DNA of 35,946 nucleotides. It comes from Treponema sp. GTDB lineage: Bacteria > Spirochaetota > Spirochaetia > Treponematales > Treponemataceae. The notes under the pieces were generated by a model that ran no database searches, was not told the origin of the DNA, and saw only the letters and a program-made list of their open reading frames with translations. The position numbers were made by a program, and so were the translations under genes. Shown here piece by piece: positions 24,730 through 32,082 of the stretch. Where the stretch lies: contig JAFLSQ010000024.1 of the NCBI GenBank assembly GCA_022510865.1, positions 1-35,946 on the forward strand, in the 5' to 3' direction. Each line of letters starts with the position of its first letter. Positions within the stretch are counted from its first letter, which is position 1.

Positions 24730-26352
24730 TCAGGCGCACGCTTTTTCAAGCAGGTCAATCAGCTCCGCGAAATTCTTTCGGACAGTGCGCTTGCTTGAGT
24801 CCTGAATGAATTCCAGCTCCGTGCGGAAAAGTCGGTCTTTCCCGGAGACCGGCATATAGCGGATGTCATTCCTTGTGTAATAATGCTCGATGCAGCCCCG
24901 CGGCAGGATGTAGACGCGGGACGCTTCCATTGCGGCAAGAACGAACATCGCGAGATTCCTGATTTTTGTGATGTGTCTGGCGCATTTTCCGGGAAGCAGG
25001 CTCTCCATCACGCTGCCAAGATTATTCACGCCCTGCAAAAGCACGGTCTTGTAAGTGTCAACCGCGTCCGCATTGTCATGCTTTTCCTGCAACGCGTCCA
25101 GTTTTGATGTGAAATGCGCGAAATCGTCCAGAACCGCGCGGCTCTGCTTCGTGCCGAATTTCTCTGCCATAGCCCGCTGGAAATCATCCTTCCTGATTTC
25201 CTGACCGACCTCAGAAAGAAGGCGTTCCAGTTTGTAAATCAGTTTTTCCAGTGTGATTTCCTGCTGCATCTCTTTTTCGGTGAAAATATCCTCGTAAAAT
25301 GCGGTCTGACGCTCCCGCTGCTTTTCCATCCAGCTGATTGTCCTTGCGTCCTTGCAGACCACATCGCGCAGTTTGCCAGAGAAAAGCGAGTCCAAGTCTG
25401 TGATAATCCTGCTGTTCGTGCCCAGAAGCGAGCAGATTTTGCAGAAAAGCCCAAGCTCGTCCTTGCCGCCCACGTCGATTATTCCGGTGCCCGCCGCCTT
25501 GTAGCTGTCCTCAATGAACGCGAGCAGGTTCGTGAAAATCTGCTGGTCCGTGTAGCCTTCCACAAAAATCTGATTGTCGGAGAAAAAGAACTGCTTGTGA
25601 TATGTGTTGAAGCGCGGCAGAAAACGCCGGAACAGCGAGTCGTCCTCATCAGAAAGCTCCTCGATGCTCGTCGGAATTTTATTTATGTGGCACGCGACAA
25701 CGCCGGTCAAATCCTCGGGCGTGCGCAAATCTATGAAAAAAGGCGAGTGGGAAATCAGGAAGAAAATCCTGCGAGAGCTGTTGCGCACCTCCCTGCGAAT
25801 CTCATTCATAAAAAACGACTGGAACTGCGGGTGCAGATGAAGCTCCGGCTCGTCAAAAAAGACGCACTCGCCCGCGTCTCCTTCCCCCTGATTTTCCCGC
25901 CCGTCAGCGCTGTCACTGGCCTTGGAATAAAGGCTCACCAGCAGCGAGATTATTTCCCTAAGCCCGTGGCACTCAACCTGCTCCAGCATATACTCAACGT
26001 GCCACGCCTTGTTCTCGACAATCGGGATGAGAGTGCCGTCAATATCCTCAATGAATTTGATTGACTTGCCGAACATGCTTGAGAGCACCCGCTCTATTTT
26101 CGTGCGGATTTTCTCGCTGCCCCTTAGAATCTCCATCTGATTTTTCCGGCCTGACTCTCCGCTCCGCTCTGAATTTATGAAACGCACCGAATATCCCGCG
26201 CTTTTGAACTGCGCGGCAAGGCTCTGCGCAAGGAGTGTCTTTCCCGAGCCGTTCGGCCCTACAATCAGGTTAATCTGAGACCAGTTTGATTTTTTGAAGA
26301 CCGCCTTTCCCCACAAAAACGGGATTTTCACGCGCGTTTCAAGCTCAATCAT
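24730..26352 (-). CDS. OLD-family ATPase/TOPRIM nuclease
   Basis: The 540-residue protein couples an ABC/SMC-like ATPase to a TOPRIM domain. Walker A is G-P-N-G-S-G-K-T (Lys38), Walker B V-F-F-D-E-P-E-L-H-L-H-P (Asp167, Glu168), and a switch His is in I-S-H-S-P (His202). TOPRIM residues follow: F-V-E-G-Y-T-D (Glu265), D-V-G-G-K (Asp293) and I-T-D-L-D (Asp319, Asp321). That is the OLD endonuclease plan, known from phage P2 Old and the Gabija GajA protein. No UvrD-like GajB gene is beside it, so it would act alone or with distant partners. It begins 12 nt after murA, in the pepT-murA operon, with no clear ribosome site. A role in phage defence or DNA repair is inferred. Confidence 0.85.
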   Translation of the reverse strand: MIELETRVKIPFLWGKAVFKKSNWSQINLIVGPNGSGKTLLAQSLAAQFKSAGYSVRFINSERSGESGRKNQMEILRGSEKIRTKIERVLSSMFGKSIKFIEDIDGTLIPIVENKAWHVEYMLEQVECHGLREIISLLVSLYSKASDSADGRENQGEGDAGECVFFDEPELHLHPQFQSFFMNEIRREVRNSSRRIFFLISHSPFFIDLRTPEDLTGVVACHINKIPTSIEELSDEDDSLFRRFLPRFNTYHKQFFFSDNQIFVEGYTDQQIFTNLLAFIEDSYKAAGTGIIDVGGKDELGLFCKICSLLGTNSRIITDLDSLFSGKLRDVVCKDARTISWMEKQRERQTAFYEDIFTEKEMQQEITLEKLIYKLERLLSEVGQEIRKDDFQRAMAEKFGTKQSRAVLDDFAHFTSKLDALQEKHDNADAVDTYKTVLLQGVNNLGSVMESLLPGKCARHITKIRNLAMFVLAAMEASRVYILPRGCIEHYYTRNDIRYMPVSGKDRLFRTELEFIQDSSKRTVRKNFAELIDLLEKACA

Positions 26353-26364
26353 ATTTAAAATCAG

Positions 26365-27651
26365 TTAGTCTGTAATCTCAACTTTCTCAATCCGCGCGCC
26401 AAGTTTCTGCAGCTGACCCACCAAATCCTCGTAGCCGCGCTCAATCTGGTACACGTTGCTGATTCGGCTTGTGCCGTGCGCGCACATCGCGGCAATCACC
26501 ATGGCCATTCCCGCGCGAATGTCCGGGGAGACAAGGTGGTCGCCGTGCAGCATGGACGGCCCGCAGACCACGGCGCGGTGCGGGTCGCAGAGCGTGATTT
26601 TCGCGCCCATGGAAATGAGCTTGTCAACAAAAAACATCCTGCTCTCGAACATTTTCTCAAAAATAAGGACAGTGCCGTCAACCTGCGTGGCGGTGACAGT
26701 CATTATTGAGGTGAGGTCGGCGGGAAATCCCGGCCAGGGCATATCATCAATTTTTGGGATTGCGTTGCCCAAATCGTCATTGACTTTAAGATTCTGCGTG
26801 TTTGGGACGGTCAGCTCATCACCCTGAATGCTCCATGAGATGCCCAGTTTTGCGAAACTGTGTTTGAGCGGGCGCAGCTCTTCCGCGCGGATTCCTTTGA
26901 TTGTGATTTTTCCCTTTGTCGCCGCCGCCATCCCGATGTACGAGCCAATCTCAATGTAGTCCGGGCCGATTGTGAAGTCGCAGCCGTGCAGTTTTTTTAC
27001 GCCCGTGATTCTGAGGATATTGCTGCCAATCCCGCTGATTTTCGCGCCCATCTGCACGAGCATTTTGCACAAATCCTGGACGTGCGGCTCGCTGGCACAG
27101 TTCTGCAAAATTGTCTCGCCCTCAGAAAGCGATGCCGCCATGACAGCGTTCTCCGTGGCAGTGACGGACGCCTCATCCAGAAAAATGTCCGCGCCAACAA
27201 GTTTTGTGGCAGAGAAGACAAAGCAGCCGTTCACGTGGATGTTCGCGCCAAGCGCTTTGAGCGCGAGAAAATGAGTGTCAAGCCGCCGTCTTCCAATCAC
27301 GTCGCCGCCCGGCGGAGTCATCTCGCATTTTCCCTTGCTGGCAAGAAGAGAGCCTGCAAAAACGATTGAGCCGCGCACCTTTTTTGTAAGTTCCGTGGGA
27401 AGCGCGGTTCTGGTGATTTTATCGCACTGGATTTTCCAGTTGTGCTTGCTGATTTTCTCGACTTTTGCTCCAAGAGATTTCAGAATCTCGAACATCACGT
27501 TCGTGTCCTGAATCTCCGGAATATTATGAAGGATTACCGGCTCGTCCGTCAGAAGAGTTGCCGCTATGCAGGGCAGGGCCGCGTTCTTGTTTCCGCTTGC
27601 CGTAACTGTTCCGTGAATAGGATACCCGCCCTCAATTACGTATTCGTGCAT
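26365..27651 (-). CDS. murA: UDP-N-acetylglucosamine 1-carboxyvinyltransferase, Cys-to-Asp type
   Basis: The start is the ATG preceded by GGGGAAG; it overlaps the pepT end by 16 bp. The 428-residue enzyme catalyses the first committed step of peptidoglycan synthesis, adding enolpyruvate to UDP-GlcNAc. S-G-N-K-N-A-A-L-P near 19-27 gives the substrate Lys22. The active-site loop reads P-P-G-G-D-V-I-G-R-R-R, so position 117 is Asp where E. coli has Cys115. Asp at this place is known from Mycobacterium, Chlamydia and Borrelia and makes MurA insensitive to fosfomycin. It lies between pepT and the OLD nuclease. Confidence 0.94.
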   Translation of the reverse strand: MHEYVIEGGYPIHGTVTASGNKNAALPCIAATLLTDEPVILHNIPEIQDTNVMFEILKSLGAKVEKISKHNWKIQCDKITRTALPTELTKKVRGSIVFAGSLLASKGKCEMTPPGGDVIGRRRLDTHFLALKALGANIHVNGCFVFSATKLVGADIFLDEASVTATENAVMAASLSEGETILQNCASEPHVQDLCKMLVQMGAKISGIGSNILRITGVKKLHGCDFTIGPDYIEIGSYIGMAAATKGKITIKGIRAEELRPLKHSFAKLGISWSIQGDELTVPNTQNLKVNDDLGNAIPKIDDMPWPGFPADLTSIMTVTATQVDGTVLIFEKMFESRMFFVDKLISMGAKITLCDPHRAVVCGPSMLHGDHLVSPDIRAGMAMVIAAMCAHGTSRISNVYQIERGYEDLVGQLQKLGARIEKVEITD

Positions 27652-28874
27652 TTGTCTTCCCCTGTGCAGCAAAGATTTATTATTACATCGGCAGCTTTTG
27701 CGCACTGGTTTAGGGAAAGCCATTCGTTGCGGGAGTGAAATTCATGCGCTCCCGTGAAGATGTTCGGGGTGGGGATTCCAAGCTCCGTAAGCCGCGAGCC
27801 GTCCGTTCCTCCGCGGATTGGCTTCTCGCGCGGCACAACTCCGCTTGCCGCGAACGCATGGCGCAGACGCTCAAGCACCTGCGGATGCTCGTCAAGTTTT
27901 GCCTTCATGTTGACGTACTGCTGCCTGAACGTTACTTCGCACTTGCCTCCAAATTCCCCTGATATTTTTTCCGCGGTCTCGCTCACAATCCTCTTCTGAT
28001 TCTCAATCTCTTCTGTTGTGAAGGCGCGCAGCAGCAGCCCGATTTCCGCGCTCTCAATGCTTCCGGCGCACTCCATCACCGCAATGAAGCCTTCGTGACC
28101 TTCTGTGGTCTCGGGGGCTTTGTCTCTTGGCAGCGCGGACGTGAACGCGCCAGCCATCACCGTGGCGTTGACCATTCTGTTCGCCTTTGCGTCTCCTGTG
28201 TGGCAGGCCTTCCCCGTGAACCTCACCTGCGCGTACCACGCGTTGAAGCACTCGCTCTCAAGCTCGCCCTCATCCCCGCCGTCCACAGTCACTGCAAAAT
28301 CCGGGCTGAGGATTTTGAGCGGAACTTTGTCCATGCCGTGGCCGGTCTCCTCGTCCGGGCTGAACATCACCTGAATGGGGCCGTGGGGCAGTTCCTCGTA
28401 ATGACGCTGCATATAATCAAGCGCGCACATGATTGCGGTGATTCCGGCTTTGTCATCCGCGCCAAGCAGGGTTGTGCCATCGGATTTGATGATTGTGTCC
28501 GCCGTCCCGGTGGGGCTTTCATCATCGCTTTTGATTGTGATTACCGGCCTGACGTTTCTGCCGCTCACCTCATCCACGGTGTCAAGGTGTGCCATCAGAA
28601 GGATTGCCGGATATTTCTTGCGCTCCTCCGCGTCCTCAATGTTCGAGTCGATTTTTGCGACCACATAGCAGAAGTCCGTGAGATAGACGTTGCGCGTCCC
28701 AAGGTTGCGCAGCTCTTTCACAAGAATTCTTGCGAAATCCCACTGGCATTCGGTGGAGGGGAAAACGCCCTCATCCGCCGCCTTGCCGTCACTTTCTGAC
28801 CAGATTCTTGCATAGCGGCAGAACCGCTCCAGCATCATGTTTTTCTCTGCCTCGTTGTTGTAGATGTAGTTCAT
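27636..28874 (-). CDS. pepT: Peptidase T (tripeptide aminopeptidase)
   Basis: The 412-residue M20B metallopeptidase removes N-terminal residues from tripeptides in the cytoplasm. Motifs: A-H-L-D-T-V-D-E (His and Asp for zinc) near 93, L-G-A-D-D-K-A-G-I (bridging Asp) near 147, and F-S-P-D-E-E-T-G (catalytic Glu and zinc Glu) near 180; the late R-G-G-T-D-G-S motif is near 366. A GTG two codons upstream is possible, but the ATG at 28874 stands 6 nt after a candidate -10. It is the first gene of pepT-murA-OLD; its last codons overlap the murA start. Confidence 0.92.
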   Translation of the reverse strand: MNYIYNNEAEKNMMLERFCRYARIWSESDGKAADEGVFPSTECQWDFARILVKELRNLGTRNVYLTDFCYVVAKIDSNIEDAEERKKYPAILLMAHLDTVDEVSGRNVRPVITIKSDDESPTGTADTIIKSDGTTLLGADDKAGITAIMCALDYMQRHYEELPHGPIQVMFSPDEETGHGMDKVPLKILSPDFAVTVDGGDEGELESECFNAWYAQVRFTGKACHTGDAKANRMVNATVMAGAFTSALPRDKAPETTEGHEGFIAVMECAGSIESAEIGLLLRAFTTEEIENQKRIVSETAEKISGEFGGKCEVTFRQQYVNMKAKLDEHPQVLERLRHAFAASGVVPREKPIRGGTDGSRLTELGIPTPNIFTGAHEFHSRNEWLSLNQCAKAADVIINLCCTGEDKCTNT

Positions 28875-28880
28875 GGACAC

Positions 28881-28889
28881 AGCGTAGCA
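28881..28889 (-). promoter_or_regulatory. Weak extended -10 of the pepT operon
   Basis: On the minus strand TGC + TACGCT (28881-28886) ends 6 nt before the ATG; GTGACG sits at the -35 position (28904-28909, 17-nt spacer). The -10 matches the consensus poorly, so the call rests mainly on the TGn and the leaderless spacing shared with other genes here. Confidence 0.4.
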
Positions 28890-28954
28890 GTTTTGGGGAA
28901 GTTCGTCACTAGGCGTGTAGTGAAAGCGGCATTAGTTGAGATTGTGCTGTTTGG

Positions 28955-30010
28955 CTACAAGTCAATTTTTACGGATATATTTATGCCCGACAACAGGATG
29001 ATTTTTATTATGCTGTCAGCAGATATATTGTTTGTTGTTTCCGAAAACTCGCCGCCTGCGGAAAATTTGACTGGAATTATGAATGATTTTGCGATGCACG
29101 CACTAAGATTTGTGGCAAAAATACGCGATTGGATTTTTGCGCCGATTGTAAACGGAATTAAAAAAGTGTTCGAAAAATCTGCATTGTAATCAGACAACGT
29201 GGAGTTCTTTTTAGATAAAAATGAGTAATCCTGCTGAATTGTTGCTTTTAGTGTGGCTGTGAAAAGATAAGCACAGGCGATTTCACATAATATGTTAAAG
29301 TGTGGGTTCATTGTTTTTGTGGATATACCTGTGGAAATCATTGAGGCTTGTGCGTTTCCTGCGCCAAAGATATGGTGACTTGAAAAAAATCCGTCAATGA
29401 GGAAAAAGTTAAAATCAAACATTCCGTATGCATGTGCAAAGAATGAAAAAAAATCCAGTTCCAGTTTGTCAATTTTCAGCAGATATTCGGACTTTGCCGC
29501 GGCAGCATAGAGTTTTCCCTCGCAAAATTTTTTCTGGGAATAAAATCCTTCCGGACTGCAAGTAAGAAAAATCCCCGCAAAAGAAAATCTGTCAAACAGA
29601 GTGGCATCAAGCTTCGCTCCAAAGCAGTTTTTTAATGACAAATTGAAATCTATTATGGAAGCGGAGAGGTGATTATCAAACATCTGCGCTCCAAAAAAAT
29701 CCGCGCTGACTCTTATGGGCTTAAAATGGATTGATGTCCCCAAATCATAGTAAAAAATACCTAGATTATCTAAACGCAAAGTGAAGTCTTCAAAAGGAAT
29801 GTCCAGATTATCGTATGTTATGACTGATATTTCATTAAAGATTGAGAAATGCTCTGTTTGAAAATCAATTTTGCAGTCGGTGCTTGTACCGTAAGAAAAA
29901 GAGCTGCCATCGTTGTACAGTGTAAAAAAATCTGACTGCAAGGCAATAATCGCATTTAGTTGCGTGATTTTGATGAGGCAGCAGAAAATAATAAAAACAT
30001 AGCGTTTCAT
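28955..30010 (-). CDS. Predicted outer-membrane beta-barrel protein, possibly phase-variable
   Basis: The start is the ATG at 30010, where a signal peptide begins (Met-Lys-Arg-Tyr, hydrophobic core); the longer frame upstream is antisense to the lipoprotein gene. The 351-residue product is very rich in Phe, Ser, Ile and Asn, with repeated short amphipathic strands and an end in Ile-Ser-Val-Lys-Ile-Asp-Leu. It looks like a beta-barrel or other exported beta protein, but no family is recognised. Base use is clearly more AT-rich than in the housekeeping genes around it. Its promoter contains the nine-C strand of the shared G tract. No Shine-Dalgarno is seen. Confidence 0.65.
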   Translation of the reverse strand: MKRYVFIIFCCLIKITQLNAIIALQSDFFTLYNDGSSFSYGTSTDCKIDFQTEHFSIFNEISVITYDNLDIPFEDFTLRLDNLGIFYYDLGTSIHFKPIRVSADFFGAQMFDNHLSASIIDFNLSLKNCFGAKLDATLFDRFSFAGIFLTCSPEGFYSQKKFCEGKLYAAAAKSEYLLKIDKLELDFFSFFAHAYGMFDFNFFLIDGFFSSHHIFGAGNAQASMISTGISTKTMNPHFNILCEIACAYLFTATLKATIQQDYSFLSKKNSTLSDYNADFSNTFLIPFTIGAKIQSRIFATNLSACIAKSFIIPVKFSAGGEFSETTNNISADSIIKIILLSGINISVKIDL

Positions 30011-30030
30011 AGATACAAGTGAATTAGTAC

Positions 30031-30065
30031 TTGACATTATATCATGGGGGGGGGTAAAATGTATA
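30031..30065. promoter_or_regulatory. Overlapping divergent promoters sharing a nine-G spacer tract
   Basis: Plus strand: TTGACA (30031-30036), an 18-nt spacer, TAAAAT (30055-30060). Nine G (30046-30054) fill the half of the spacer next to the -10. Minus strand: TATACA (30060-30065), a 17-nt spacer, extended -10 TGA + TATAAT (30037-30042). The same tract, read as C, lies in its spacer. A change in G number would alter both spacers together. In T. pallidum, poly-G length upstream of tpr genes is known to change promoter activity, which is the closest precedent. Confidence 0.75.
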
Positions 30066-30101
30066 GTATCTAAACTAAAAAACATAGACAGGAGATGTTT
30101 A

Positions 30102-31283
30102 ATGAAAAAATTAAAAACTATCGTGTTGTTAGGGCTTTCTGCTCTGCTGATTTTTGGGTGCAAGAATACGACTGGTGGATTTGTTGGAGGCTCTGGAGGT
30201 TCTGAGGGTTCTTCAGGCGGACAGGTTGGTTCGCCTGATTCAGATTTTACGCCTGATTCGCCGAATCCAGATCTAGATCCTACGCCCGGTTCGGGTTCTG
30301 TAGAAGGTGTGGAAACATACATAAATTCAGAAGAGGCATTGGTAGACACGATTCGTGCAATTGTGCAGGAGTATATTGAGGCTTTCTCTTCTTCGGGTTA
30401 TGATCGCGCCGCAACTAACAGCACAGATGCTGCTGCCCAAATAAAAGGATTCATTGATGCTTTTATAGAGCAGGCTCAGCCTGTCATTGACAATTTTGAA
30501 GATGGCGGCGAGGATTTAAAAATCAAGTTTGACAAAAATATTGATATTGGTGAAATGAAGTCTGCTGTATGGAAAGATACTGTCGCTGAGATTGTGGCAA
30601 CAATGTATGATGGTGCAGTCAGTAAGGATGACATTGATTCATATATAGGAGAAATGGTCGGCGAATTCGGTTTTTCTTCCGAAAAAGATTTGTATGATTT
30701 CATAGACAGCGTTCTTAGTGTCAAGCAAATATATTTTGCTGCAAAAGCAGATATTAATTATGACGAGGGCACTAAGTATGACAACAGCGCATCTTTGGAT
30801 TTGAAGACTCGTATTGCGGTATCAGATGTCAACAAGATTATTTCAAAACTTGCGAATAATCCGGTTGATTATGATTTGCCTGTAAAGTCAATTTCGCTGG
30901 ATTTCTCTTACGGCATGAAGGCAGAGGCATCCAATGAAGATGTGACTGAATTTATCGAATTTTTGATTGATGATGGCGAATATCCAAATCTTTCTGGTGC
31001 TAAGTTTGAATTAAATGTAGATTTTGCATTGGAGACTGCTGTTTGCACTGCTGACAAGGTTGGCGGGATTATTCGAGTTGGTGTTACTGCAAAAGAGGAC
31101 AAGGATATTATCATGGATTTGCTGAAGGGTTCAACCGATGAAATGGAAGTGGAGGACGTATTAAAATTCATGGATAAGATTTGGAATATCAAAATCTCGG
31201 TCTCAGATGGCACAAAAAACACATTCAATAAGGATTATAAACCTTCTAGAGTGTATGAGCTTATAATGGATGCTATTCAGTAG
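30102..31283 (+). CDS. Lipoprotein with Gly/Ser/Pro/Asp linker, possibly phase-variable
   Basis: A 393-residue product starting after AGGAG. It has a lipoprotein signal (Met-Lys-Lys-Leu-Lys, hydrophobic core, Leu-Ile-Phe-Gly-Cys, Cys20). Residues about 25-68 are a flexible Gly/Ser then Asp/Pro-rich linker of the kind that holds a domain off the membrane. The rest is acidic and mostly helical, with many Lys-Asp-Ile and Val-x-x-Phe-Ile-Asp patterns and no Cys apart from one late residue. No family is recognised. The gene is AT-rich like its divergent partner. The shared promoter with a G tract suggests variable surface display. Confidence 0.8.
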   Translation: MKKLKTIVLLGLSALLIFGCKNTTGGFVGGSGGSEGSSGGQVGSPDSDFTPDSPNPDLDPTPGSGSVEGVETYINSEEALVDTIRAIVQEYIEAFSSSGYDRAATNSTDAAAQIKGFIDAFIEQAQPVIDNFEDGGEDLKIKFDKNIDIGEMKSAVWKDTVAEIVATMYDGAVSKDDIDSYIGEMVGEFGFSSEKDLYDFIDSVLSVKQIYFAAKADINYDEGTKYDNSASLDLKTRIAVSDVNKIISKLANNPVDYDLPVKSISLDFSYGMKAEASNEDVTEFIEFLIDDGEYPNLSGAKFELNVDFALETAVCTADKVGGIIRVGVTAKEDKDIIMDLLKGSTDEMEVEDVLKFMDKIWNIKISVSDGTKNTFNKDYKPSRVYELIMDAIQ

Positions 31284-31303
31284 GCAGTAAAACATAGAGT
31301 ATG

Positions 31304-31351
31304 CAAAAAAACGCCCTGCGGTCATGCTTGCGCATTGCCGCGGGGCGTTTT
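31304..31351. terminator. Two-way terminator between the lipoprotein and TA genes
   Basis: A 12-bp stem (31310-31321 with 31338-31349, one T-G pair) with a 16-nt loop. T31348-31351 follow on the plus strand, and a run of seven T (A on plus, 31305-31311) follows on the minus strand. It can end both convergent transcripts. Confidence 0.8.
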
Positions 31352-31389
31352 CGTTATCCTCGCTTCGTGGTGTGCTATCGGCGCGTTAT

Positions 31390-31665
31390 TCACATCTGCA
31401 TCAAGTCCGCGTAGTTCAAGTGGTGCTCCCTGGCATAGTCAATGAAATCCTTTTCCTCTTTTGTCACCTGAATGCGGAATTTCAGCGGCAGACCGAACGC
31501 TCGCTTGCGGCTCGGTTTGCCGCTGGCGGACTTCTTTTTGTATGAGGAAAGCCCGGAGACCCTCATATACTCTTTCTCTGAGATAATGCGCTCGCCGTCG
31601 GACACTTCCTCCGCCGGTTTCTTGAAAACGTATCCTTCGGAATCTTTTACAAAAACATAATCCAT
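31390..31665 (-). CDS. Putative RHH-type antitoxin
   Basis: A 91-residue protein whose ATG is 1 nt after the toxin-like stop, with GGAGG inside the toxin end. The N-terminal half is acidic, the middle (about 42-58) is very basic (Tyr-Lys-Lys-Lys, Ser-Arg-Lys-Arg), and the C-terminus (about 60-91) has the beta strand plus two helices expected of a ribbon-helix-helix DNA-binding domain. It is not a HigA-type XRE protein, the usual partner of this toxin group. The antitoxin role is inferred from gene order and size. Confidence 0.55.
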   Translation of the reverse strand: MDYVFVKDSEGYVFKKPAEEVSDGERIISEKEYMRVSGLSSYKKKSASGKPSRKRAFGLPLKFRIQVTKEEKDFIDYAREHHLNYADLMQM

Positions 31666-31666
31666 G

Positions 31667-31963
31667 TCAGACCTCCTTCAATCTCTGCGCCGCAAGTTTG
31701 ATTTTGTCTTTTGGAGTTTTCTGTGACTTTTTCACAAAAATCACTCCAACTACAATGATTTTTCCAGCCTTATACTTGAACAACGAGCGAAGTTCATGTG
31801 TCTTGATTTCAAAAATATCTTTCTGAATAGGTTTTACGCGCACAAATTCAATTCCTTGTGTCTCTATCCTCTCATAATCGGCGGACAGCATTTCTTTCTG
31901 TATCTGCTCCAGAGACTCTATTTCCGCTTGTGCCGCAGGCAACTTTTCCACCTTGAACTTCAC
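31667..31963 (-). CDS. RelE/HigB-like (Gp49 family) toxin, GTG start
   Basis: A 98-residue protein. The C-terminal half has the Gp49-like RelE-fold pattern: K-x-I-x-x-D-I-F-E-I-K-x-x-E-L-R near 44-59, a beta stretch I-I-V-V-G-V-I-F, then V-K-K-S-Q-K-T-P-K-D-K-I-K-L-A-x-x-R-L-K at the end. Such toxins cleave mRNA on the ribosome. I place the start at GTG 31963 (Met-Lys-Phe-Lys-Val): TATAAT ends 7 nt before it with a good -35, so the longer frame from 32071 contains the promoter and cannot be translated from this transcript. The toxin precedes its partner, as in higBA. Confidence 0.72.
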   Translation of the reverse strand: MKFKVEKLPAAQAEIESLEQIQKEMLSADYERIETQGIEFVRVKPIQKDIFEIKTHELRSLFKYKAGKIIVVGVIFVKKSQKTPKDKIKLAAQRLKEV

Positions 31964-31970
31964 GTTTAAA

Positions 31971-31999
31971 ATTATAGTATGAAGCCTTGAATATATCAA
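31971..31999 (-). promoter_or_regulatory. Promoter of the toxin/antitoxin pair, leaderless geometry
   Basis: On the minus strand TTGATA (31994-31999), 17 nt, consensus TATAAT (31971-31976), then 7 nt to the GTG. It is back to back with the pyrB promoter. Confidence 0.7.
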
Positions 32000-32017
32000 C
32001 AATGCTTTTATCTCATG

Positions 32018-32046
32018 TTGTAAAATCCCCACATATCTGCTATCAT
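32018..32046 (+). promoter_or_regulatory. Promoter of the pyrBIC operon
   Basis: TTGTAA (32018-32023), 17 nt, extended -10 TGC + TATCAT (32041-32046). The leader of about 30 nt contains AAGGAG before the ATG at 32083. It is too short for a classical pyrBI attenuator. Confidence 0.65.
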
Positions 32047-32082
32047 TCTGGGAACTGAACGCAGTTTTCAAGGAGCGGTTTT

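Noticed and set aside
25114..26064. Long plus-strand open frame (316 codons) opposite the OLD gene
   Set aside because: It has no ribosome site, no recognisable motif and low-complexity composition; it mirrors codon bias of the strongly supported minus-strand gene.
24730..26352. Complete Gabija defence system
   Set aside because: The OLD-type (GajA-like) protein is there, but no UvrD-like GajB gene lies on either side; neighbours are murA and parC.
28095..28799. Plus-strand open frame opposite pepT
   Set aside because: Antisense shadow of a peptidase with all catalytic motifs; no promoter or ribosome site.
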